From assembly GCF_017309385.1 (NCBI RefSeq), contig NZ_JAFJMJ010000002.1, forward strand, positions 2,852,001 to 2,916,000: a stretch of 64,000 bases of DNA, given 5' to 3'. This document shows, piece by piece, positions 37,999 through 46,045 of the stretch (position 1 is the first letter of the stretch; each line of letters starts with the position of its first letter). Under the pieces are notes generated by a model, which saw nothing but the letters and a program-made list of their open reading frames with translations, did not search any database and was not told where the DNA came from. Source of the DNA: Amycolatopsis sp. 195334CR. Its GTDB lineage: Bacteria > Actinomycetota > Actinomycetes > Mycobacteriales > Pseudonocardiaceae. A program made the position numbers and the translations under genes.

Positions 37999-38903
37999 GA
38001 CCGGACTCCTTCGGGGTGCGTGCGGACGACCATCACCGGGCAGTTCGCGTGGTGGGCCAGCGCCTGGCTGGTCGAGCCGAGCACCAGTCCGGTGAACCCG
38101 CCGCGGCCCCGGCTGCCGACCACCACCAACTGCGCCTTGTTGCTCAGTTCGAGCAGCCGCTGGCGGGGCTTGTCCCGCGCGACGACCCGCTCGACCGCCA
38201 CGTCCGGGTACCGCTCCTGCCAGCCCGCCAGGCGTTCGGCGAGCAGACGCTCTTCCGCAGTGGTGACCGATTCCCATTCGAAGTAGGCGCTGCCCTCGCT
38301 GAACAGACCGGCGGGGTCCGCGTCGTGGCAGCTGTGCAGCGCGAGCAGCGGTGCCCGTCGTACCGAGGCTTCGGCGAAGGCGTGCGCGATCGCGGCCTCG
38401 CTCATCGGGCTGCCGTCGACCCCGACGACCACCGGCCCTTCCTGCGGGCGACCGCGGTCCCGGCCGCGCACGACCACCACCGGGCAGTCGGCCCCGGCGA
38501 GCACCGGGATCGACGTCGAGCCGACCACCAGCCCGCTCACCGCGCCACCCGGTTTGCCGAGCACCAGCATCCGCACGTGGGCCGACACCTCGCGCAGCAC
38601 GGACACCGAACCGAGCGGGCTGACCCTGGTCTGCACGCGCAGGCCGGGAGCCATCTCATTGGCCACCGCCGCCGCGTCGGCGACCATGCGCTCGGCGGCC
38701 TGCTTCTTGGCCTCCAGCCATTCGGCGGGCGGGTAGACGCGCATCGCGAACGACACGTCGTCGAGGCCGTAGGCGCTGAGGATGAACAACGGCGCGTGCA
38801 GGCGGACGGCCTCCTCGACCGCCCACCGCGTCGCCGCGAGCGCCGGTTCGGAACCGTCGATCGCCACCGTGACCGGTGGATTTCCCGCTGGTGACCCATT
38901 CAT
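37995..38903 (-). CDS. Universal stress protein, tandem UspA domains
   Basis: The 302-residue protein is a two-domain USP with VTVAIDGSEPALAATRWAVEEA at the start, LVLGKPGGAVSGLVVGSTSIPV and CPVVVVRG ending domain one, VVVGVDGSPMSEAAI opening domain two, and [22 protein letters not shown] near the end. The first ATP loop (GKPGGAVSG) deviates from G-x-x-G-x-x-G, so only the second may bind ATP well. It is the first gene of a five-gene operon (USP, CBS-BON, CBS-BON, USP, phosphoketolase remnant). A putative DevR box lies at 38991-39005. Confidence 0.92.
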   Translation of the reverse strand: MNGSPAGNPPVTVAIDGSEPALAATRWAVEEAVRLHAPLFILSAYGLDDVSFAMRVYPPAEWLEAKKQAAERMVADAAAVANEMAPGLRVQTRVSPLGSVSVLREVSAHVRMLVLGKPGGAVSGLVVGSTSIPVLAGADCPVVVVRGRDRGRPQEGPVVVGVDGSPMSEAAIAHAFAEASVRRAPLLALHSCHDADPAGLFSEGSAYFEWESVTTAEERLLAERLAGWQERYPDVAVERVVARDKPRQRLLELSNKAQLVVVGSRGRGGFTGLVLGSTSQALAHHANCPVMVVRTHPEGVRS

Positions 38904-38990
38904 CGCCGTTCCTCACCTTCGCTCGTTACCGACGAATCGAAGCTATCCAGCGGACCCGTGCCGCGAATGCGGCCGTTCTTCCCTTCACAC

Positions 38991-39005
38991 AGGGACTTTC
39001 GCCCG
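38991..39005. promoter_or_regulatory. Putative DevR box upstream of the USP/CBS operon
   Basis: AGGGACTTTCGCCCG lies about 90 bases before the USP start at 38903 and matches the GGGACTTT half-site found elsewhere in the cluster. Confidence 0.58.
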
Positions 39006-39500
39006 TCAGCGCAGGCGACACCAAACGCGCACGAACCCGTAGACGAGCCAGCACAGCCCTAGGACGCCGAGCCAGCTCAGCAGGGCGACCGCGACTCCGG
39101 CGGTCACCGCGTTGGATGGCGCCTCCGGTGGTGTGACTGGGTTTCCGTGCTCATCGAGCCAGACCGGCACGGCGGCCCCGGCTTTCGCTCGCTGCTCGGC
39201 GGGGACCATGCCGGTCCGTCGCTGCGCGTCCGCGGTCACCCACGTGGCAGGCGTGTCGACCTTGTGCGTGATGGCGGTGCTGTGCGAACCGCTCGCGGGT
39301 GCGTCCGCCCGCAGGACCGCGGTCGCCGGATACCGGGTGGTAGCCTGGTGTTCGATGATCGCGGCGCGGTCGTCGTGCATGTGCCCACCGAGCGCGATCG
39401 CCCCGGGCAGCGCCAGCGCCGCTACCGCCAGCACCACGTTCAGCAGTGCCGCCTCGACGCGGTCCGTGTGGCGGGCCAGCGGCTTCCGGCCGGGGAACAA
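39006..39500 (-). CDS. Rv1733c-like two-span membrane protein
   Basis: The 164-residue protein has an N-terminal span (LLNVVLAVAALALPGAIALGG), an extracytoplasmic domain of about 80 residues (VDTPATWVTADAQRRTGMVPAEQRAKAGAAVPVWLDEHGNPVTPP) and a C-terminal span (AVTAGVAVALLSWLGVLGLCWLVYGFV). This is the layout of Rv1733c, a DosR-regulon membrane antigen of unknown function. The frame is closed by a TGA just upstream, so TTG 39500 (with AGGTGG before it) is the likely start. A putative DevR box lies 45-58 bases upstream. Confidence 0.83.
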   Translation of the reverse strand: MFPGRKPLARHTDRVEAALLNVVLAVAALALPGAIALGGHMHDDRAAIIEHQATTRYPATAVLRADAPASGSHSTAITHKVDTPATWVTADAQRRTGMVPAEQRAKAGAAVPVWLDEHGNPVTPPEAPSNAVTAGVAVALLSWLGVLGLCWLVYGFVRVWCRLR

Positions 39501-39544
39501 GCGAGTTCACCACCTGGTTCCGAGCCGGGCCGAGTCGCCGAACC

Positions 39545-39558
39545 GGGACTCGGTCAAC
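39545..39558. promoter_or_regulatory. Putative DevR box upstream of the Rv1733c-like gene
   Basis: GGGACTCGGTCAAC lies in the 65-base gap between the USP stop (39566) and the membrane protein start (39500), giving that gene its own promoter element. Confidence 0.55.
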
Positions 39559-39565
39559 AGCACCC

Positions 39566-40450
39566 TCATGACCGGATCACCGCGACCGGGCAGCTGCTGT
39601 GGTGCAACAGGCCCTGGCTGGTCGAGCCAAGGCACATCCCGGCGAACCCGCCACGACCGTGCGAGCCGACCACCAGCAGCTGGGCATCCTCGGCCTCGGC
39701 GGCCTTGAGCAGCCCGCGCACCGGCCGATCCCGCACCGACCGCTCGATCACCTCGACCTCCGGGTACTTCGTCCGCCAGGCCGCCAGGTGCTCGGTCAGG
39801 CCGCGGGCCTCGTCCTCGCCGATGAGCCGGTAGTCCAGTTGCATCGGCATCACCGGCCAGCCGTGTTCCAGCGTCAAGTCGGTCCACGTGTGCACCGCGA
39901 TCAGCGGGACCTCGCGCAGCGCCGCGCCGGCGAACGCGAAGTCGAGCGCGGCGTCGCAGTTGTCCGAGTTGTCCACCCCGACCACGATCGGCCCGCCCTC
40001 CGGCGGCTCCGACTCCAGCGTCTTCCCGCGCACGACCACCACCGGGCAGTGCCCGTGGTGCGCCAGCGCGACCGCCACCGACCCGACCAGCAGGCCGCTG
40101 AAGCCGCCCAGCCCGCGCGACCCCAGCACCACCAACTCGGCCTCAGCCGACTCCGTGACCAGCAGGTCCGCGGCCACGCCCGCACGCAAGTCGGTGTGGA
40201 TGACCACCTCGGGTTCGACCTTCTTGACCGCGTCGGCCGCTTCCCCCAGCCACTGCCGCCCCTGCTCCAGCAGTGCGTCGCGGTAGTCCCGCGGCAGCGC
40301 CACCGGCACGTGCGGCTTCGGCGGCAGGAAGCAGGCGTGGAACAGGCGCAGCGCACGGCCGCGGCGCACGGCTTCCCGCGCCGCCCAGCGCACGGCGTGC
40401 AGGGCCGAGGCCGACCCGTCGACACCAACCAAGACCGGTTTCTCGTTCAT
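39566..40450 (-). CDS. Universal stress protein, tandem UspA domains
   Basis: This 294-residue USP has VLVGVDGSASALHAVRWAARE at the start and the loop VVLGSRGLGGFSGLLVGSVAVAL with CPVVVVRG ending the first domain. IVVGVDNSDNCDAAL opens the second, which ends in VVGSHGRGGFAGMCLGSTSQGLL and CPVAVIRS. Both ATP loops fit G-x-x-G-x-x-G. It overlaps the nitroreductase stop by four bases (ATGA), so the two are one operon. It would bind ATP and support survival under non-growing conditions, as DosR-regulon USPs do. Confidence 0.92.
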   Translation of the reverse strand: MNEKPVLVGVDGSASALHAVRWAAREAVRRGRALRLFHACFLPPKPHVPVALPRDYRDALLEQGRQWLGEAADAVKKVEPEVVIHTDLRAGVAADLLVTESAEAELVVLGSRGLGGFSGLLVGSVAVALAHHGHCPVVVVRGKTLESEPPEGGPIVVGVDNSDNCDAALDFAFAGAALREVPLIAVHTWTDLTLEHGWPVMPMQLDYRLIGEDEARGLTEHLAAWRTKYPEVEVIERSVRDRPVRGLLKAAEAEDAQLLVVGSHGRGGFAGMCLGSTSQGLLHHSSCPVAVIRS

Positions 40451-41373
40451 CGCAGTTCCTCCAGGGAGACAGGGGCGGGCAGGGGCCGGGACAGGGATTC
40501 GGCCGGATGACCGGCCCGGATGAGCAGCTGGGGGTAGCCCTCCAGGCCGAGCCGCTCGATCAGCCCGGCACGGACCTCGGGCAGGTGCAGCGGCTGGGTC
40601 ACCACCGACGCCACCAGCCCGCCGGCCACCGCGTCCAGCCAGATCCGCTGCATAGCGGCACCGGCGTGCAGGTGGTCGCGCCGCGTGTCGTCCGGGGTGA
40701 GCACCGCCAGCAGCCCTTCCCGGGCCAGCCGGGCGGTGAAGGTGATCTCGTCGGGTACCCGGGTGTTTCGCCGGACCAGGCCCGCCCACGGCAGGCTCGA
40801 TCGATCAGCGGGCTCCGCGGTCCACGCGGTCAGTTCGCGCTGGTAGGCGGCGTCGTCCTGGAGCACACGGGCCGCGTAACCGAGCAGTTCGGCCAAGTCG
40901 GCGGACTCGGTCCGGTGATCGATCACCCTCGCCTGGGTGCCGTCCTCGCCCACCGCACGGCTGAGCGAGCGCAACCGCTCGACGGGCAGGCGCCGGAGCC
41001 GGAACGGGTGCCGGTAGCTGTGCCGCCGGAACATGGCCGCGTACCGGGTCGCGATCTCCTCGGTCAGCTCCGCCCGCCCGGCCGCGTGGACCCGGGCCAC
41101 CAGCTCCGCGCGGCCGCCCTGCGGGAACAACGTGGTTTCCACGCCCCAGCCGAGCGCCCGAACAGCGAGCTCCAGATTGACCAGCGCCGCCCCGCACGAG
41201 ATCACCCGATCCCGGCCCGTCGGATCGTGCCTCGGCAACGACACCTCGCGCCGCTCGTACAGATTCACCACGTCACCACGCGGTTCGATCAGCCACGGCC
41301 GGGTGTCGTGCACCGAGGGCGCGTGGCTCACCGCCCTCGCCAGCGCGCCGATTTCCGCAGTCGACCAGTTCAT
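40447..41373 (-). CDS. Acg-type nitroreductase-family protein (second copy)
   Basis: The 308-residue protein is a diverged relative of the one at 31980-32960. It has ARAVSHAPSVHDTRPWLIE, FRRHSYRHPFRLRRLP and AAMQRIWLDAVAGGLVASVVTQPLHLPEVRAGLIERLG, with a C-terminal LLIRAGHP. It is probably a flavin-binding Acg-like protein. ATG 41373 follows a weak AGGTCCTG ribosome site. It heads an operon with the USP gene. Two putative DevR boxes lie 50-86 bases upstream. Confidence 0.87.
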   Translation of the reverse strand: MNWSTAEIGALARAVSHAPSVHDTRPWLIEPRGDVVNLYERREVSLPRHDPTGRDRVISCGAALVNLELAVRALGWGVETTLFPQGGRAELVARVHAAGRAELTEEIATRYAAMFRRHSYRHPFRLRRLPVERLRSLSRAVGEDGTQARVIDHRTESADLAELLGYAARVLQDDAAYQRELTAWTAEPADRSSLPWAGLVRRNTRVPDEITFTARLAREGLLAVLTPDDTRRDHLHAGAAMQRIWLDAVAGGLVASVVTQPLHLPEVRAGLIERLGLEGYPQLLIRAGHPAESLSRPLPAPVSLEELR

Positions 41374-41422
41374 CACAGGACCTCCACCCGTCCACTGTCT
41401 CCGGCCGCGGCGCGCCCCGGCA

Positions 41423-41459
41423 GGGACCCGGGTCACCGAGCCGTGGGCCTTTCGCCACC
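41423..41459. promoter_or_regulatory. Two putative DevR boxes upstream of nitroreductase/USP operon
   Basis: GGGACCCGGGTCACC (41423-41437, palindromic GACCCGGGTC) and GTGGGCCTTTCGCCACC (41443-41459) are spaced by two helical turns and lie 50-86 bases before the nitroreductase ATG, downstream of the CBS gene. Confidence 0.55.
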
Positions 41460-41461
41460 CA

Positions 41462-42013
41462 TCAACGGAGTTCCACCCGGGAGACCCCGGGAACGGTGTG
41501 CGCGAGCGCGCGGACCGTCTGCCGCTCGGCCGCGTCGGTGAACCCGCCGCCGACGCTGACCACCCCACCGGCCACCTCCACCGACCAGCGCCTGCGGTGC
41601 CCGGCGTAGTCGTCGAGCAGCACGTGCAACTGCGCCGCGATGGCGTCGTCGTGGCGGACCAGCGGGCGCAGCAGGTCACGCCGGCTGATCACCCCGGCCA
41701 GCACGCCCTCCTCCACCACCGGGACGCACCGCAGGCGATCGCTCAGCATGTGCCGCGCCACCTCGGTCACATCGGTGTCCGGCGAGACCACCTCCACCGG
41801 CCTGACCATCACCGCCGCCACCGTGGTCTCCGCGGAGCCGAAGTCGGCGCGCAGCGCGTCGGCCTCGGTGAACACCCCGACGACCTGATCGTCCTCGTTG
41901 ACCACCGGCATGCCCGCGAAGCCGTGTTCGATCAGCATCGCGGTCGCTTCCCGCACCGGCGTCTCGGGCGAGACCGCCACCGCGGGCCGGGTCATGATCT
42001 CTCGTGCCAGCAT
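41462..42013 (-). CDS. CBS-pair plus BON domain protein
   Basis: The 183-residue protein has a CBS pair (AREIMTRPAVAVSPETPVREATAMLIEHGFAGMPVVNEDDQVVGVFTEADAL; VMVRPVEVVSPDTDVTEVARHML..CVPVVEEGVLAGVISRRDLL) and a C-terminal BON domain (RWSVEVAGGVVSVGGGFTDAAERQTVRALAHTVPGVSRVEL). It is the third protein of this architecture in the cluster. It is transcribed leftward from a region shared with the divergent DoxX gene, where a putative DevR box occurs. Confidence 0.88.
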   Translation of the reverse strand: MLAREIMTRPAVAVSPETPVREATAMLIEHGFAGMPVVNEDDQVVGVFTEADALRADFGSAETTVAAVMVRPVEVVSPDTDVTEVARHMLSDRLRCVPVVEEGVLAGVISRRDLLRPLVRHDDAIAAQLHVLLDDYAGHRRRWSVEVAGGVVSVGGGFTDAAERQTVRALAHTVPGVSRVELR

Positions 42014-42093
42014 GAGCCGCTCCTCCTCCTGGTAGGTGCCTGACGCTACGAAGCCGGACCGCCCGCCGACGGCGGCCGATCGTCACCGGCCGC

Positions 42094-42107
42094 GGTGACC
42101 TTCGCCC
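42094..42107. promoter_or_regulatory. Putative DevR box between CBS-BON and DoxX genes
   Basis: GGTGACCTTCGCCC lies in the divergent region, 81 bases upstream of the CBS-BON start and about 60 upstream of DoxX, so it could serve either gene. Confidence 0.48.
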
Positions 42108-42167
42108 CCGGACAGGGCGACCCCCACCGGAACAGGCTGGAATCCCCTGAGCGGAAAGGAACCGACC

Positions 42168-42722
42168 ATGTCGATCCGAGAATCCCGGGTCGCCGACCCG
42201 ACCCGGATCTCCGCCGGCGCCGCCCAGTCGATCTCCGTGTTGCGCGTCGCCACCGGCCTGCTCTTCCTGTGGGCCTTCGCCGACAAGACCTTCGGCTGGG
42301 GCTACGCCACCCCGGCCGCGAACGCCTGGCTCAACGGCGGATCCCCCACCAAGGGCTTCCTCAGCGGCGTCCACAGTGGACCCTTCGCCGAAACCCTGCG
42401 CGGCTGGGCGGGTGCCTGGTGGGCCGACTCGCTGTTCATGATCGGCCTGCTGGGCATCGGCATCGCGCTCGTGCTCGGCGTCGGCCTGCGCATCGCCGCG
42501 GTCACCGGCACGGTGATGCTGCTGCTGATGTGGGTCGCGGAATGGCCGCCCGCGCGGTTCACCGACACCGGCGAAGCGACCCGCTCCACCAACCCGGTGA
42601 TCGAGTACCACCTGATCTACGCCCTGGTCCTCATCGTGCTCGCGGCCGTGTACGCCGGGCACACCTGGGGCCTGGGAAAGCGCTGGGAACACCTCGTCGG
42701 CGACAACCGCTGGCTGCTGTAG
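42168..42722 (+). CDS. DoxX-family membrane protein
   Basis: This 184-residue protein has four membrane segments (about RVATGLLFLWAFADKTFGWG, WWADSLFMIGLLGIGIALVLGVGLRIA, VTGTVMLLLMWVAEW and LIYALVLIVLAAVYAGHTWGLG). It has the DoxX-typical early FADKTFG and late loop. Its length exceeds the usual 130-150 residues because of an added loop (ANAWLNGGSPTKGFLSGVHSGPF). DoxX proteins are linked to quinone oxidation and thiol stress; in mycobacteria one works with superoxide dismutase. A GGAAAGGA ribosome site precedes ATG 42168. Confidence 0.85.
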   Translation: MSIRESRVADPTRISAGAAQSISVLRVATGLLFLWAFADKTFGWGYATPAANAWLNGGSPTKGFLSGVHSGPFAETLRGWAGAWWADSLFMIGLLGIGIALVLGVGLRIAAVTGTVMLLLMWVAEWPPARFTDTGEATRSTNPVIEYHLIYALVLIVLAAVYAGHTWGLGKRWEHLVGDNRWLL

Positions 42723-42742
42723 AACCGAGCCACCCCGCGGAA

Positions 42743-42771
42743 GGCATTGCCCATCGGTCGCGGGCAATGCC
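42743..42771 (+). terminator. Hairpin after the DoxX gene
   Basis: A perfect 10-bp stem GGCATTGCCC/GGGCAATGCC with a 9-base loop begins 21 bases after the DoxX stop. No T run follows, as is common in actinomycetes. Confidence 0.7.
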
Positions 42772-42777
42772 GTCTGT

Positions 42778-43014
42778 CTATTGTGGACCTTCCGGGGCGG
42801 CGAGGGTGAAGTAGGCCTCTTCCTCCTGCGCGAAGCGAAGCGTGAGGACGGCGTCGGACCGTACAGCGTGGCACGCAGGTCCTCGACCTGATCCGGCTGG
42901 GGCCTCCGCAACGGCAACCAGGAGACGGCCGCCTTCCCGCGCCTCGACGAGCCTGCCGGGACGCTCTTCTGACGTCGCGTACGGTTCGGGGCTGTGGAAG
43001 CGGTGCCAGCTTCG
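42778..43014 (-). pseudogene. Coding-like remnant in frame after the DUF5129 stop codon
   Basis: Directly after the TAG that ends the DUF5129 gene, the same frame stays open for about 78 codons. It reads like protein (WHRFHSPEPYATSEERPGR, LVEAREGGRLLVAV, SDAVLTLRFAQEEEAYFTL) and ends at 42778. No ATG or usable GTG starts it. It could be the end of a once longer protein truncated by a nonsense change, or a remnant of another gene. I do not recognise the family. Confidence 0.4.
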
Positions 43015-43950
43015 CTACTCCGCTTTCAAGTAGTTCGAGAGCTCGCCGCAGCGAGCACCGAGCTCCTCGACCTTCGGGATGAGGTCCTCAATGGACTCGT
43101 CGTCGTGGGCGTCGTGGACTTCGGGCAGCACCTTGGCGTATCGGGCGGCGAGCGTGCCGTAGTCCTTGTCGAACTTCGTCCGCTGTTTCGCACTCAGCTG
43201 CGGTTTCCTGCGTGCGTACTCGGCGTCCAGTGAGAGCAGCCGACCGGCTACGACAGCCGCCGCGGCACCCAGCCGTGTCCTCGCGTCCTCCGCGTGTGCC
43301 CGTCGCTCCAGCCGTGCCGCCGTGAGCCTGCCCGCCCCGCGGGAGACGAGGTACAGCGCCAGGGCACCGAGCACGACGCCCGCGGGCGCACCGCCCGCGA
43401 TGAGGAAGCGGGGCAGCGGTGCCACGATCGTCCGCGTGCCGTCCGGGATGGTTCCCGCCCGCACGAGCGAGTCGTAGTTCACCACCACGACCTTGAGCGC
43501 GTCGAGCGGTGAATCGACGAACTCGTCCACTCCGGACGGGAGCTGCGATTCGGCGACGTAGGCCTTGCCGAAGCCCTCGTCCTCGGCGCCTGCCAGCTGC
43601 ACGCAGCCGTACGTGTCGTATTCGCCGCCTGCTGGGCTGAGCAGCAGCCCGACCGTGCCGGCCGCGGGTCCTTCGAGGTCGTCGCACGCCTCACCGAGGT
43701 CCTCGCCCTGCGGCAGCCAGGCGACAACGAGCCTGCGGTTGCCCACGATCCGCTCGGCGGCCTGCTCGTCGATGTCGGTGCCGTCGCCGACGTGGACCGA
43801 GGACACACGCAGGTCGGACTGCAGATCGTCGTCGAACGCGCCACCGGTCCACAGCCCCCAGCCCGCGAGCACCACGCACACCGCCAACGCGATGAGGAAC
43901 AGGCCGTTGCCCCGGCCGCGATACCGTCCGAGGGACTCGAGCGCGCTCAT
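43015..43950 (-). CDS. DUF5129 membrane protein
   Basis: The 311-residue protein has one N-terminal span (LFLIALAVCVVLAGWGLWTGG) and an extracytoplasmic domain with a TPM-like flavour (RRLVVAWLPQGEDLGEACDDLEGPAAGTVGLLLSPAGG). A second span follows (FLIAGGAPAGVVLGALALYLVS) and then a helical cytoplasmic tail. It matches the DUF5129 plan found in actinobacteria. It overlaps the preceding gene by four bases (ATGA). The pair shares domain style with the gene at 43947-45326, suggesting an old duplication. Function unknown. Confidence 0.7.
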   Translation of the reverse strand: MSALESLGRYRGRGNGLFLIALAVCVVLAGWGLWTGGAFDDDLQSDLRVSSVHVGDGTDIDEQAAERIVGNRRLVVAWLPQGEDLGEACDDLEGPAAGTVGLLLSPAGGEYDTYGCVQLAGAEDEGFGKAYVAESQLPSGVDEFVDSPLDALKVVVVNYDSLVRAGTIPDGTRTIVAPLPRFLIAGGAPAGVVLGALALYLVSRGAGRLTAARLERRAHAEDARTRLGAAAAVVAGRLLSLDAEYARRKPQLSAKQRTKFDKDYGTLAARYAKVLPEVHDAHDDESIEDLIPKVEELGARCGELSNYLKAE

Positions 43951-45326
43951 ACCAACTGCCTCCCCACGTACACGTCGGGGCGGTAGTCGGTGCGCCCGAG
44001 CAGCCGCGCGACCTCGTCCAGCTGGGAATGGGCTTCGGCGAGGAACACGTCCGGCTTGCGACCCTCCTCAATGGCCTCGCGCGCGCTGTCCAGCTTCGCG
44101 AGCGCGACGGTCAACGCCACATCACTCTCACCGTCGGTCAGCCCCGACACCTCGATGGCCAGCGCCGTCAGCGCGCCGAGTCTCGCTCCCGCCCCCGTCC
44201 CACGCGCAAGGCCACGCGGCTTGCGCACCGCGCGCGCCGACAGTGCGACGAACACCGCCACGCACCCGGCGAAAACCCAAGGCAGCACCGGCAACGTCAC
44301 CCGCAGCGGGTCCGGTGGCTGATACGGCAGCGGCCGGTCGAACAGCCCCGCGTAACGGATGTCGATGACCCGATCGAGGTAGACGCCGAGAACGGCGTCC
44401 TGCGGATACGCGCGCGACGACAGGTGGCTGCCGAACTGAGCGTAGGTGCTCGCGGCGGCGACGTCGGCGAAGGCGTCCGCGTTCGGCCCGTGGTAGGAGA
44501 CCCACAGTCCGTAGAGGACGACGATCGGGCGGGCGGGGAACCGTGCCGTGAGTGCCGGCCCATAGTCGGGCACCGGCTCGCCGAAGGGCTGCCGCGGGAA
44601 CGCTGCCACGAGCGGCTCGGCGCCGTCGAACGCCTGCCGCGCCGCCTCGCCGGGCACGCCGGTCAGCGTCGCGCCGTCGGCGGTGTAACGGCCGTCGGCG
44701 CGCAGTGCGGCTTCGACGGGGGCCAGCTCGGCGGCGGTTGGCTCCCGCCAGCGGAAGTCCGGCGCGCTGTCGGCGACCGGCTGCTTCCACAGGTGCGCGA
44801 GCAGATAGCTGATCAGGCCCGTGACGTCACCGACGGCGAACTCCGCGCGCCGCTCGTCGAGGGTGCTCGGCGAGACCTCCAGGATGCCGCCGCTCACGGT
44901 CGTGCCAACGATCGTGACCACCTCGCGCTCGTCACCGTCCACCTGGGATTTCGCTTCGCTGATCCGCTTCCTCTCGGCCTCGTCGAGGCCCGGCGGAGCG
45001 ACGAGGATGCGGGCGTCACGGCCGCCGATCAGCTGGTCGACCCTGGCCTCGTCCCAGTGCGCGACAGCGCCGGGGAGCCGGACCACGCGTTCCGCCTGCA
45101 ACCTCGCGACGAGCTCGTCGACGGGCGGCACCGAGGCATCCGAAAGTCCGGCGTCCTTGTTGCCTTCGCGGGATTCCGACGACGTCGGCGACTGCGCGTA
45201 GCTCACGTCGATGGTCTCGGCACGCTGCGAAACCAGGAAGAAGACGAGGGCCGCCACAGCCGCGCCGAGGCACGTCCACCGCGCGACACCGAACCAAGCA
45301 CCGACCTCGCGTCGCGTATCACTCAC
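43947..45326 (-). CDS. Membrane protein of the DUF5129 locus
   Basis: From GTG 45326 this 459-residue protein has an N-terminal span (WTCLGAAVAALVFFLVS) and an extracytoplasmic region with two similar alpha/beta units (VVRLPGAVAHWDEARVDQLIGGRDARILVAPPG; and FPARPIVVLYGLWVSYHGPNADAF). A second span follows (LPVLPWVFAGCVAVFVALSARAV), then a helical tail resembling that of the downstream protein. The ORF is open further upstream, but those codons belong to the small gene 45319-45630. It sits in a three-gene operon of membrane proteins. I cannot assign a function. Confidence 0.7.
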   Translation of the reverse strand: MSDTRREVGAWFGVARWTCLGAAVAALVFFLVSQRAETIDVSYAQSPTSSESREGNKDAGLSDASVPPVDELVARLQAERVVRLPGAVAHWDEARVDQLIGGRDARILVAPPGLDEAERKRISEAKSQVDGDEREVVTIVGTTVSGGILEVSPSTLDERRAEFAVGDVTGLISYLLAHLWKQPVADSAPDFRWREPTAAELAPVEAALRADGRYTADGATLTGVPGEAARQAFDGAEPLVAAFPRQPFGEPVPDYGPALTARFPARPIVVLYGLWVSYHGPNADAFADVAAASTYAQFGSHLSSRAYPQDAVLGVYLDRVIDIRYAGLFDRPLPYQPPDPLRVTLPVLPWVFAGCVAVFVALSARAVRKPRGLARGTGAGARLGALTALAIEVSGLTDGESDVALTVALAKLDSAREAIEEGRKPDVFLAEAHSQLDEVARLLGRTDYRPDVYVGRQLV

Positions 45327-45630
45327 CGACTGCCTCCCGCCACAGCCTCCCCGCGCGCCGCGCGTCACGCCCCGCGTGCTCGGCCGAGTCCGCTCCCCCA
45401 CCTTCGGCCGCAATCGCCTCGGCCCGTGCGAGGAGGTCGTCGGCTTCCGGCACCGCCGTCGCGCACGCGTCGCGGCGAATCGTCGCGGCCTCGATCGCCG
45501 ACCTCGCCGCGGCCCACGCCTCGTCGCGGCGCTGCCGCCGTCTCCTCGCGTGCGGTACGAAGGTCGCCAGAACCCCGGCAGCCACGAGCACGACGATCCC
45601 GACAAGCCAGATCGGCCAGGTTGGCGACAC
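45319..45630 (-). CDS. Small single-span membrane protein
   Basis: Starting at GTG 45630, the 103-residue protein has an N-terminal membrane segment (WPIWLVGIVVLVAAGVLATFV), a strongly basic stop-transfer stretch (RRRRQRRDEAW), and a helical alanine-rich cytoplasmic part. It is the first gene of the DUF5129 operon and overlaps the next gene by eight bases. No family recognised. Confidence 0.65.
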   Translation of the reverse strand: MSPTWPIWLVGIVVLVAAGVLATFVPHARRRRQRRDEAWAAARSAIEAATIRRDACATAVPEADDLLARAEAIAAEGGGADSAEHAGRDARRAGRLWREAVGE

Positions 45631-46045
45631 TCACGCACTCCTCGATGGTCGACAGCGGTCGATCAAGTAGAGCGAGCCTACGTCCTCCGGCTCGTTCCCT
45701 CCGTAGCCGGTCGGCCGGACAGCCGCCGACGGCGATCCCGAACCCGCGCGGCGAAGGACCACGAATTCCCATCCGGCAATTCACCGGGTTCCGGACCGTG
45801 CCGATCTTGGCCGGGGCCTGCGGACCCGGCCGCGCAGCTCGAGGCAGGCGCAGTGCTTGACCCTCCGCTTGCCGGCAGCACCGGCCGCCGCGCGAGCAGG
45901 GAGCCGGGCGGTGGCGTTGTGGAACTCGCACAACCGGACCGCGATCTGTTGGCGGGCTGCCCCTACCCCCGGTGCCATGCCGTTTGCTTCCCTGTGACGT
46001 CGACAACCGGCCATGCACGCCTGTTCAGCGTCGAAGGGTGTTCCC
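45631..46045. other. Divergent intergenic region
   Basis: About 415 bases lie between the DUF5129 operon and the secreted beta-propeller gene. Arginine-rich open frames cross it on the minus strand without a ribosome site or family features. I see no supported gene; promoters for both flanking units must be here. Confidence 0.4.

Noticed and set aside
41676..42917. 413-codon minus-strand frame
   Set aside because: Overlaps the convincing CBS-BON and DoxX genes in wrong frames and has no domain features.
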